64,000 nucleotides of DNA from Ceratobasidium sp. AG-K. Taxonomy: Eukaryota > Basidiomycota > Agaricomycetes > Cantharellales > Ceratobasidiaceae. The stretch's first letter is position 1. Every line of letters begins with the position of its first letter. Position numbers and translations under genes: made by a program. Below the pieces are notes generated by a model that was given only the letters and a program-made list of their open reading frames with translations, was not told the DNA's origin and did not search any database. The stretch lies in NCBI GenBank assembly GCA_037039685.1, contig JAWNGF010000003.1:3880571-3944570 (forward strand), written 5' to 3'. Of this stretch, positions 1-8,782 are shown piece by piece.

Positions 1-1795
1 GCGGTATATGATATCAAAGTTATAGGAAGCAAGCAATTGATGCCATCTTGCGTGTCGACGGTTGAAAGTTCTTGCTTCCTTCCAGAACTGTAGGTTCCTA
101 TGATCGGTGTAGACGGTGATGGGGTCTTTTGTTCCTTCTAGATATAGTCTCCAATGTGTTAAAGATTCTATAATAGCCATAAGTTCCTTATCGTGGACGT
201 CGTAGTTGAGCTGAGCCTCGTTGAAAGATTTTGAAAGAAAAGCAATAGGATGTAGGTAGCCATCATCTTGCCTTTGCGACAGGATTGCTCCCATTGCTAC
301 TCCACTTGCGTCTGTTTCCAAGAAAAAGGGTTTGTCAGGGTTCGGGTGGCGTAGAGTGGGTTCTTTGCTGATCTCCGCTTTTAAGGCTTCAAATGCTTCC
401 TGCTGATTGTTTCCCCATTCCCATTTGTTCTCCTTTCTTGTCAAGGTTGTCAGGGGTTTTGCTAAACGGCTGAAATTCGGTACGAATCTTCGGTAGAAAT
501 TCGCGAATCCTAGGAATGCTTGGACTTGCTTGACTGTTTTTGGTTCCTTCCACTCCTTTATTGCTTTGACCTTTTCTTCCTCCATAGAGATGCCCGAATC
601 GCTGATTCCAAGTCCAGTATACGTTAATTTGGTGACAAAGAACTCGCATTTTGGAAGCTTTGCGAAAAAAATTTTCCTCCAGTAAAATTTTTAGTACTTT
701 TCTGACATCCACGGTATGTTGGCTTCTGTCCTTGGAGAAGACTAGGATGTCGTCAATGTATACAATGACACATACGTCGATAAGATCATGGAAAATGTGA
801 TTCATATATCTTTGGAAGATGGCGGGCGCGTTTTTTAGTCCGAAAGGCATGACGACGTATTCAAATAGTCCTTCTTTTGTTCTGAAAGCTGTCTTCCATT
901 CGTCACCTTCCCTAATTCTGATATTGTTGAAACCCATGCGTAGATCAATCTTGGAGAAGATTTTCGCGTCCTTGATTTTATCCAGGAGGTCTTCCATTAG
1001 GGGCATTGGGAATCTGTCGTCCTTTGTAATGGCGTTTACTCCTCTGAGGTCTTGAACAAGTCGTAGCTGACGAACTGCCCCTGGATTTTTTGGATCGATG
1101 GGTTTCTTAACAAAGAAACAAGGTGATGCAATGGGTGATTTGCTTGGTCGGATCTTTCCCGCTGCGATTTCTTCATCCAGGTATTCTCTTAGTGCAATTG
1201 ATTCCGCTGGAGAGAGTGGGATTGGTCTGGCCGGTTTTGGAAGTTCAGCTCCTTCCTTGAAAACGATGGCGCAGTCGTATGGTCGATGATCTGGGATTCT
1301 TTTGAATTTCTCTTCACTGAAGACATCAGCAAATTCCTTGAATTCTTCGGGTAGGTCGTCTATTGAGGCTGATTTTGCTTTGATGGGTTCTGGCCGCCAT
1401 GATATGTGCTTCGTTTTCCAATCGATGACCGGGTTTGCTTCTTCTAACCATTCTAGTCCTAGGATAAGTTTAGTTTCCCCAGTAGGCATCGCAAAGAAGA
1501 TTTGTTTAAAGGTTCTTCCTTCCACGTCTAGTTCCATCTTCGCTTTAAAACGTATCTGGTGAGAGAGTTCCTTTCCCTGGATACCGATTACTTTTCTCGG
1601 AGTGGAAAGTTCCATGAGTGGGATGTTGTTGGATCGAGCCCAAGCGATGTCCAAGAAGTTCTTTGAAGCTCCAGAATCGATGAGGGTTGGGATAGGTTCT
1701 GTGATTCCGGCAACGTTTGCGTAAACAATGGTAGATTCATTTGTCGCTCTAAAATACATTGTCTCCGTTGCCGGTTTCTTGGTCTCTCCACACAC
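1..1795 (-). pseudogene. Pol of A1, frameshifted, 3' part off-window
   Basis: This encodes the protease and reverse transcriptase of a Ty3/gypsy element. The aspartic protease shows Asp-Ser-Gly in 'TLIDSGASKNF', and the RT active-site YIDD is intact. The frame is broken at the run of seven A at 665-671 (plus strand): the sister copies have one base fewer there, so this copy has a +1 insertion and the RNase H region continues in another frame down to position 1. The first triplet, at 1795, is GTG rather than ATG, because Pol is expected to be made by frameshifting from Gag. Confidence 0.9.
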
Positions 1796-1822
1796 AGTTA
1801 GAGGGAGACCCCTTCTTTTCCC
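1781..1822 (-). promoter_or_regulatory. -1 frameshift signal of A1
   Basis: Read on the minus strand, the heptamer GGGAAAA (1822-1816) is in the Gag phase G_GGA_AAA. It is followed by a 5-nt spacer and a stem formed by GGTCTCCC and GGAGAGACC (one bulged A). The Gag stop lies in the loop. The geometry is identical to that of A2, A4 and B. Confidence 0.75.
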
Positions 1823-3795
1823 GAGTCTTCTACGATTGTTGCCTCTCTTCCTTTAACGCTAGGTTCCGTAGTTATCCATTCCTTGGACGGGCACTTGAAT
1901 GAGCGGTGTCCTTCCTGTCCGCACTTTAGGCAGCGGTTGGTTGCTATCCTTGCTTTGTAAATTTCGTCGGGAAGTCGTTTTGTAGAGGAGGATTGTCCGC
2001 TAGCGGTTGCTTGAGGTGTCTTCTTCCCTGTAGAGGTCTTGATTTGTTGCAATTTCTGGTCAATAGAGATTGCGATAGAGATCCACCGGTCTAGTGACAG
2101 CTCCCGCTCCGTTCCGTCCTCGTTAATCAGGGTCAATTCGAATCGAGCTAGTTCGGTTTTTACTTCCGGCTTCAATCCTTCCTTGAACTGGTTGATCAGC
2201 GCTTCTTGTCCAGAGTTTACGTCTACCAGAAGATATCGGAATTCCGAAGCATAATTTGCTACAGAGTTGTTCTGTCTGCATTTTCGGATATCTGCTTCGG
2301 CTTTGGCTTTTTTGTTTGGGTCGCTGAACTGTTCCATAAAGTGTGCCTTGAAACTTTCCCATGAGGCGAGGTTTTGGTTATTTTCCCTTTGGTTGAGCGA
2401 TCGTAAGAGAACTTGTGCCCAGTGAGTGGCAGCTTTGTTCTCTGATTTGAAGTTTGCTAGAGCTTCGCGGATCCTTTCTTCGCTGGAAGTGTATTGATCG
2501 CCTAGACGTACAAAGTAGCTCTCCATTTGTGTGATGAACATCTCGGCACCTTCTCCTTTCTTTCCGTCAAAGGCTTCTGGGCGAGTTACCTTGGGACGAC
2601 GTGAACTGCTACCGATGTTTGGGTTCTCAGTTAGTCGTTGAATCCTTAACTCTAGTTCATCGATCCTGGTGGATTCTGCATCTGGATGTGGTGGAGAATT
2701 TGATCGCCTGGAAGGGATCCCGTGCAGGGAAGCTTCGTCCATCTCTTCTCGCATATTGTTGATGGTTTCTTGAAGTTCCGTGATTTTGGTAGTGAAGGAG
2801 GTTCCTTCCTGTCGTAAGGATTCTAGTCCTTGTGTTACTGCCTCATTCCACTCGAGTTGTCCTTGCCTGGTGGTGTTGAGTTCTTCACGTACATTGTTCA
2901 CTAGTCCTTGGGTGTTGGTAACCTCATTTCAAAGACGGGTTACGTCTTGACCGACTAGGAAGGAATTGTGTTCACCGTTTCTTGCCGCAGTTAGGATGTC
3001 TGTCAGGGTGCCTTGCAGGTTGTTAATGGAGTCGTTAAAGATTTGCTGGTTGTTTGCGAGGATTTGTGTGGCTTGTTCTAGGCCACTAAGCCTCCGGTCC
3101 ATAGCGACCCTCATTCCATCTATGACCCTAATGGTAGCGTTGTGTCTTCCTTCCAGGAGGTCGTTTAAATCGTCTAGATTGCTAATTACAGTATTGTTGC
3201 TGGAGCTGGAACTTGAACTTCCTGGACCAGCGGTCCCTTGTTGTACCTGGGCCGATTGCCTGGAGTAACCTTGTGGGATATAGGGTGGTGCCGGAATCAC
3301 TGGTGTAACCGGTTGAGAGGCTATTGGAATTGCTCCTACATTGGTGATGGTTCCTCCGATTTGAGGGATTGTGGGAACGTTGGGAATATGTGGTGTAGGA
3401 GGAGGTCTAATGGGAACAAGCGACACGCCCCCATGAGCTTCGGGTTGGGGAGAGAAGAACTGTCTCCTAGATCCTAGTGGCCACAATGGGCGTGATGGCC
3501 CTGGACTTCCAGTTGAGGTACGGATTACAGCTGGAGTAGGGTCATTTGTAAGATCCCCTGGTTCTCTACTTGTGATAGTGGGATCTTCTTCTTGTACCAT
3601 TGTCATATCGGTACTGCCGAAAGCTCCCGGCATTGATGTTTGACTTTGGGAACGTGATCGGGCTGGTCCTCCCGCTTGAGCCTGTGCGATATCTTGTTCG
3701 TTTAGTGATCCTGTGGGCCTTGCTGCCCGACTGGGTCCTCTTCTTGCTGATATGGTGGATGAGGGGCGTGACCCTCCGTCCTCTTGAATAGACAT
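1798..3795 (-). pseudogene. Gag of A1 with an in-frame stop
   Basis: This is the capsid/nucleocapsid precursor. The N-terminal 200 residues are Pro/Ser-rich, followed by a long coiled-coil-like Gln/Asn-rich region, a retrotransposon gag domain ('FITQMESYF...ALANFKSENKAATHWAQ') and one CCHC zinc knuckle (CLKCGQEGHRSFKC). One TGA at about 2929-2931 follows 'GQDVTRL' where A4 and B read CGA (Arg), so a single C-to-T change at a CpG explains the break. Without it the product would have about the 666 residues of A2 and A4. Confidence 0.92.
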
Positions 3796-3803
3796 ATTTG
3801 TTA

Positions 3804-3815
3804 AGCTTGTTTTGT
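3804..3815 (-). promoter_or_regulatory. Self-priming PBS of A1
   Basis: Two bases inside the LTR the minus strand reads ACAAAACAAGCT. This is the exact complement of AGCTTGTTTTGT at 3979-3990 in the LTR, just downstream of the TATA-like run, so the 5' end of the RNA could fold back as its own primer, as in Tf1. Confidence 0.75.
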
Positions 3816-3817
3816 AA

Positions 3818-4276
3818 TGTCGTAAGCTTCTTCTTGGTGGCTATGAGACAAGCCGCGATGGAGAGTGGACGGCACTAAGACCTAAGTGACCTCTTGAACC
3901 GCAACGCACTTAAGCGTCTGTAGGCTCTTGAGGGTAGGGGTGATTCTAAGTGTCACTCGAAGGGAATGTTTTGACGAGACAAAACAAGCTGGGGTTACCA
4001 GGCTTGTTGGTCCTCTATATATATTCAGAATGTGGCCGAGTCATACAGGGCGCAGCCACACGAGTCATACATAATAGCCAGTCAGGAGTGTCCAAGTGAG
4101 TCATGCTGTATGAACAGACATGACTCGTACAAAGCACAGCCGCGTTACACAATGTAACAGAACAACCACAAGAAGGTGGCAACGCGGCAAACGGAACAGA
4201 ACACAAACACGAAACAAGAAGGGGACAGGCGGGAGAGACGACAGTCGAAACCGATGGAGTGAGCAGGCTCACGACA
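3818..4276 (-). repeat. 5' LTR of A1 (459 bp)
   Basis: Read on the minus strand it starts TGTCGTGAGC and ends CTTACGACA (TG...CA). It contains a TATA-like run near 4015-4022 and several TGACTC motifs. The length matches the A2 (457) and A4 (455) LTRs. Confidence 0.93.
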
Positions 4277-5963
4277 CAAAACCACATGAAGTGCATGGGG
4301 GATTTGAATTGATGGGCCATGCTGGAGCATCAACGGTTGGTTAAACGAGTGGTGAAGCAGAGATCAGGTTGCCTGAATGTCTAGCTATTCCAAGGCACAA
4401 GTCACACGATGGAACATAGCGAATTGAGCAAACGCGTGGGTGAGGAAGTAAAGAGGACATTATATGGGCTCCTAAGTCGATTGAAAACGCAGTTCCGCAT
4501 GCAGTTAGCCATTTGAATCCGTAGGCTGCGTTCCCACAAGTATATTAATTAACCATAATCTTCTCACGATTAATTTATGGTCAATCAATGTTGTTTAAGT
4601 TGGAGAGAAATAGTCTTTCCGTTCTTGAAATGAGCACGGTTTATACCATCCTCGGAATAACCAACAACAATATAAACATTTGGGATGGCTGCAGCTATGC
4701 CCTGAGCGTGGATGCTGTCGTTACCTTACTGCAATGTAGCAGTGCAACTAATGCCTAGGACTGGAGTAACCGTTGACTGGACGGGCAAATTTTGTACTCG
4801 TGTCCGGTATTGAGTAACGGATTACCATGATTGAAATAACCTAACGATCACACATTTGGTGTTCCATGAGCAGTGGATGCCCCTTCCCAAACAATCACGC
4901 ATATGATCATGGAATCCAGTTTCACCCAACTAGAATTCCTGAAGAAACAATGCGTACATCTAGACTAATAATATAAAAGCAACAGATCAAGTACATTTAC
5001 TCGGGGGTCGCACTTCCTCAAAGTGGACATTGTAGTCTGGAATCAGCCCCACCCTTCGAGGAATATGTCAACCCATCCTCTTATCGCCATCCATCCCTAA
5101 ATCCACATGCAAAATTCACAAATCTGGGCTTGGAGATAAGCAGAGCAAGCACGAGTCCTGCAAGCCGTGGGCTTTGTCGGGGGTCGTAGGTCCCAAACTT
5201 AGTTCATTGGCATGTATGATGACAGCTTAGCGTTGCAGGCTTGAAAAATAGCAATTTCTGTTTCCTGAGTGTGGGTAATTCCCCAACAACACATATATAA
5301 TTGACTGCAGAAACTGAAGCAGGAACAGAAACAACCACACTGGAGAGCACGATTCCATTTCTCTCTTTTCCGCGGCAGTTGGTAGTGTGGGAGACCAGGA
5401 AAGCCTCCTCGAGCCAAACACCAACCCACTGGAGTACTGCCCCGAGTCGAAGGCCACTGGTTGTACGGGTGATACCAGCCGTAATATTGCGTTGAATCCA
5501 AACCTCTCCGACTCGGACTTGTCCTGCTCAAGGATTGAGATCGACCTCCCAGTCCTATACCCGTTTGCCGTGTTTTTCAGTTCTCGCCACCAGACAAAGC
5601 GGAGGTTCGTGAGGTACCACAGATAGCTCGATACGAGCGAGTGCCATGGCGCTTTGGCTCCCTCCAGCATGTCAATTGCCTCACCGCGGCATACGACCGG
5701 TCACTCATGACTAGTTGAATCAGCATGACCTTGAGATCTGTGCGGCCGGCTGAGTATTGTATGTGGTTGTGTGCTTGGGAAAGTTTAGGAAATATTAAGC
5801 GGGATCAATTGACAATGAAGTGTCCAGGGGCACAGATCAAGAGGGTTGAAGAGGACAAATCAGCCTTGGTGCTGCTCCGTTGATTGGCCCAGCGCTCAGA
5901 GAAATTCACAATTGCGAGCGGGACGGTTGTGAAGAGGAGCAGAGTAGTCGAGTTGCGTAATGT
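4277..5963. other. Spacer between A1 and the nest; no supported gene
   Basis: This stretch lies between the LTR of A1 and the 5' LTR of host element B. It contains only short ORFs on both strands (the longest is about 147 codons, at 5670-5227) without recognisable motifs. It is moderately AT-rich around 4540-4600. I see no tRNA and no intact gene. Confidence 0.5.
5959..5963. other. Target duplication AATGT of element B
   Basis: AATGT stands directly before the 5' LTR and again at 35540-35544 directly after the 3' LTR, the 5-bp duplication expected of a Ty3/gypsy integrase. It proves that the two ends, 29.6 kb apart, belong to one insertion. Confidence 0.9.
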
Positions 5964-6278
5964 TGTCATGAGCCATGCTCTCGCCATTGGACTTGCCTAC
6001 GTCTCATCCTCTCTCGTTGCTTGTGTTTGTGTTTGTGTTTGTGTTTGTGTTTGTTCTTTGCTTGTCTCTCCCCTTGTTTTTCCCGCTGCGTTGCCACCTT
6101 CTTGTGGTTATGTGTTACACTGTGTAACGCGGCTGTGCTTTGTACGAGTCATGTCTATACAGCATGACTCACATGGACACTCCTGACTGGCTGCTTTGTA
6201 TGACTTGTGTGGCTGCGCCTTGTATGACTTGGCCACTTGTTGAATATATATAGAGGACCAACAAGCCTGGTAACCCCA
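5964..6278 (+). repeat. 5' LTR of element B, first part (U3)
   Basis: This starts TGTCATGAGCC and runs through a (GTTTGT)-type hexamer tract near 6026-6055, TGACTC motifs and a TATA-like run at about 6244-6252. It is interrupted at 6278 by A2 and resumes at 13515. The two parts add up to 486 bp, equal to the intact 3' LTR. Confidence 0.93.
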
Positions 6279-6735
6279 TGTCGTGAGCTAGCTCACTCCA
6301 TCGGACTCGCCCGTTGTCTCGCCCGTCTGTCTCCCTCTTTCTGTTACGTTCCCCGTTTCCGTTCACCGCGTTGCCACCTTCTTGTGGTTATTCTGTTACA
6401 TTGTGTAACGCGGCTGTGCTTTGTACGAGTCATGTCTGTTTATACAGCATGACTCACACGGACGCTCCTGACTGGCTTTCTTGTATGACTCGTGTGGCTG
6501 CGCCTTGTATGACTCGGCCACCTTTGATATATATATAGAGGACCAACAAGCCTGGTAACCCCAGCTTGTTTTGTCTTGTCAAAACATCCCCTCTGAGTGA
6601 CACTTAGAACCACCCCTACCCTCAAGAGCCTACAGACGCTTAAGTGTGTTGCGGTTCAAGAGGTCGCTTAGGTCTTAGTGCCGTCCACTCTCCATCGCGG
6701 CTTGTCCCATAGCCACCAAGAAGAAGCTTACGACA
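6279..6735 (+). repeat. 5' LTR of A2 (457 bp)
   Basis: Starts TGTCGTGAGC and ends CTTACGACA. The TATA-like run is at 6527-6537, and the predicted transcript start lies close to AGCTTGTTTTGT at 6563-6574. Four TGACTC/GAGTCA motifs lie between 6426 and 6515. Confidence 0.95.
6527..6574 (+). promoter_or_regulatory. LTR promoter and self-primer donor of A2
   Basis: The TATATATATA run is followed about 30 bases later by AGCTTGTTTTGT, the segment complementary to the PBS. This is the distance expected for a transcription start, so the self-priming segment would be at or near the RNA 5' end. Confidence 0.6.
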
Positions 6736-6737
6736 TT

Positions 6738-6749
6738 ACAAAACAAGCT
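6738..6749 (+). promoter_or_regulatory. Self-priming PBS of A2
   Basis: ACAAAACAAGCT begins two bases after the LTR and is the exact 12-nt complement of 6563-6574 in the same LTR. I recognise no tRNA 3' end here. The arrangement matches the RNA self-priming known for Tf1/Tf2. Confidence 0.78.
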
Positions 6750-6764
6750 TAATAACACACAAAC

Positions 6765-8765
6765 ATGTCTATTCAAGAAGATGGAGGGTCACGTCCCTCA
6801 TCCGTTATATCAACAAGAAGAGGACCCAGTCGGGCAGCAAGGCCCACAGGATCACTAAACGAGCAAGATATTGCACAAACTCAAGCGGGAGGACCCGCCC
6901 GATCACGCCCCCAAAGTCAAACATCAATGCCAGGAGCTTTTGGCATTCCAGACATGACAACGGTACAAGAGGAAGAACCCACTATCACGAACAGAGAACC
7001 AGGAGATCTCACGAATGACCCCACTCCAGCTGTAATTCGTATTCCAACTGCAACTCCAGGGCCATCACGTCCCTTGTGGCCGTTAGGAACTAGAAGCCAG
7101 TACTTCTCCCCCCAACCCGAAGCTCATGGAGGTGTATCGCTTGTCCCCATTAGACCTCCTCCTACACCCCACATTTCCAATGTCCCTACAGTTCCTCAAA
7201 TTGGAGGAACCATCACCAACGCAGGACCAATTCCAGTGGCTTCCCAGCCAGTCACACCGGCTATTCCAGCACCACCATACATCCCACAGGGTTACTCCGA
7301 ACAATCAGCCCCGGTACAGCAAAGCGCCGGTAACCCAGGAAGCTCAAGTTCTAGTTCCAGCTCCAGCGGAAGGACTGTAATTAGCAATTTAGATGACTTA
7401 GACGACCTTCTAGAAGGAAGACACAACGCTACCATTAGGATTATAGACGGAATGAGAGTCACTATAGATCGAAGGCTTAGTGGTCTAGAACAAGCCACAC
7501 AAGTTCTAGCAAACAACCAACAAATCTTTAACGACTCCATCAACACCCTACAAGGAACCTTAACGGACATCCTGAACTCGGCAAGAAATGGCGAACATAA
7601 TTCCTTCCTAGTCGGACAAGATGTAACCCGCCTCCAAAACGAAGTTACCAACACCCAAGGATTAGTGAATAACGTACGCGAGGAACTCAACACTACCAGA
7701 CAAGGGCAACTCGAATGGAATGAGGCAGTAACACAAGGACTAGAAACCTTACGACAGGAAGGAGCCTCCTTCACGACCAAAATCACGGAAGTTCAGGAAA
7801 CCATCAACAACATGCGGGAAGAAATGGACGAAGCATCCCTACACGGGATCCCCTCTAGGCGATCAAATTCTCCACCTCATCCAGATGCGGAATCTACCAG
7901 AATCGACGAATTAGAACTAAGAATCCAACGGCTGACTGAAAACCCAAACACCAGTAGCGGACCACGTCGTCCCAAAGTGACTCGTCCAGAAGCCTTCGAC
8001 GGAAAGAAAGGGGAAGGTGCCGAAATGTTCATCACACAAATGGAAAGCTACTTTTTACGCCTAGGCGACCAATACACTTCCAGCGAGGAAAGGATCCGCG
8101 AAGCCCTAGCAAACTTCAAATCCGAGAACAAAGCTGCCACTCACTGGGCACAAGTACTCTTGCAATCGCTCAACCAAAGGGAAAATAACCAAAACCTTAC
8201 CTCATGGGGAAGTTTCAAGGCTCACTTCATGGAACAATTCAGCGACCCCAACAAGAAGGCTAAAGCCGAATCGGATATCCGAAAATGCAAACAGAACAAC
8301 TCTGTAGCGAACTATGCTTCGGAATTCCGATACCTTCTGGTAGACGTAAATTGGGGACAGGAAGCGCTGATCAACCAATTCAACGAAGGGTTGAAGCCTG
8401 AAGTGAAAACCAAACTCGCTCGTTTCGAGCTAACCCTGATTAATGAAGATGGGACAGAACGAGAACTTTCCCTCGACCGGTGGATCTCAATCGCAATCTC
8501 TATTGACCAGAAATTGCAACAAATCAAGACCTCGACAGGGAAAAAGGCAGCCCAGCCAACCACTAACGGACAATCCTCTACAAAGCGGCTGCCTGACGAA
8601 GTTTACAAAGCAAGGATAGCAACCAACCGCTGCCTGAAGTGCGGACAAGAAGGACACCGTTCATTCAAATGCCCGTCCAAGGAATGGATAACGTTGGAAC
8701 CTAGCGTTAAAGGAAGGGAGGCAACAATCATAGAAGACTTGGGAAAAGAAGGGGTCTCCCTCTAA
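6765..8765 (+). CDS. Gag polyprotein of A2 (666 aa)
   Basis: This structural protein packages the element RNA into cytoplasmic particles. Residues 1-210 are Pro/Ser-rich and end in a Ser run. Residues 215-400 are predicted helical, with many Gln, Asn and Glu. The gag domain is at about 415-580 ('MFITQMESYFLRLGD'). A CCHC knuckle near 626-639 reads CLKCGQEGHRSFKC. The ATG at 6765 is the first after the PBS and is shared by all copies (MSIQED...). The frame is intact. It ends in TAA inside the loop of the frameshift hairpin, 15 bases after the slippery site. Confidence 0.96.
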   Translation: MSIQEDGGSRPSSVISTRRGPSRAARPTGSLNEQDIAQTQAGGPARSRPQSQTSMPGAFGIPDMTTVQEEEPTITNREPGDLTNDPTPAVIRIPTATPGPSRPLWPLGTRSQYFSPQPEAHGGVSLVPIRPPPTPHISNVPTVPQIGGTITNAGPIPVASQPVTPAIPAPPYIPQGYSEQSAPVQQSAGNPGSSSSSSSSSGRTVISNLDDLDDLLEGRHNATIRIIDGMRVTIDRRLSGLEQATQVLANNQQIFNDSINTLQGTLTDILNSARNGEHNSFLVGQDVTRLQNEVTNTQGLVNNVREELNTTRQGQLEWNEAVTQGLETLRQEGASFTTKITEVQETINNMREEMDEASLHGIPSRRSNSPPHPDAESTRIDELELRIQRLTENPNTSSGPRRPKVTRPEAFDGKKGEGAEMFITQMESYFLRLGDQYTSSEERIREALANFKSENKAATHWAQVLLQSLNQRENNQNLTSWGSFKAHFMEQFSDPNKKAKAESDIRKCKQNNSVANYASEFRYLLVDVNWGQEALINQFNEGLKPEVKTKLARFELTLINEDGTERELSLDRWISIAISIDQKLQQIKTSTGKKAAQPTTNGQSSTKRLPDEVYKARIATNRCLKCGQEGHRSFKCPSKEWITLEPSVKGREATIIEDLGKEGVSL

Positions 8766-8782
8766 CTGTGTGTGGAGAGACC
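8741..8782 (+). promoter_or_regulatory. -1 frameshift signal between Gag and Pol of A2
   Basis: GGGAAAA at 8741-8747 lies in Gag phase G_GGA_AAA. After a 5-nt spacer, GGTCTCCC (8753-8760) pairs with GGAGAGACC (8774-8782, one bulged A) around a 13-nt loop that contains the Gag stop. The -1 frame is open from the heptamer into Pol. Confidence 0.8.

Larger units (their letters stand above)
1..4276 (-). mobile_element. Ty3/gypsy chromovirus A1, partial
   Basis: This is a minus-strand LTR retrotransposon truncated by the left edge of the window. Reading from the right it shows a 5' LTR (3818-4276), a primer site two bases inside it, Gag (3795 to 1798) and Pol (1795 to 1). It is the same family as A2, A4 and host element B, with near-identical Gag and Pol. 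It is defective: Gag has one in-frame stop and Pol has a one-base insertion. The base run after the LTR is CAAAA, which would be the target duplication if the left end, outside the window, matches. Confidence 0.95.

Noticed and set aside
5227..5670. 147-codon minus-strand ORF in the spacer
   Set aside because: No recognisable domain, no sensible start context, and strongly overlapping ORFs in other frames.
6738..6749. tRNA-primed PBS
   Set aside because: The site does not look like the complement of a tRNA 3' end (no TGG start) and is fully explained by the LTR segment, with matching changes in E5.
8768..8770. A normal start codon for Pol
   Set aside because: The triplet is GTG in the A family and in E5, and no ATG lies near. 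The -1 frame is open back to the slippery site, so frameshifting explains it better.
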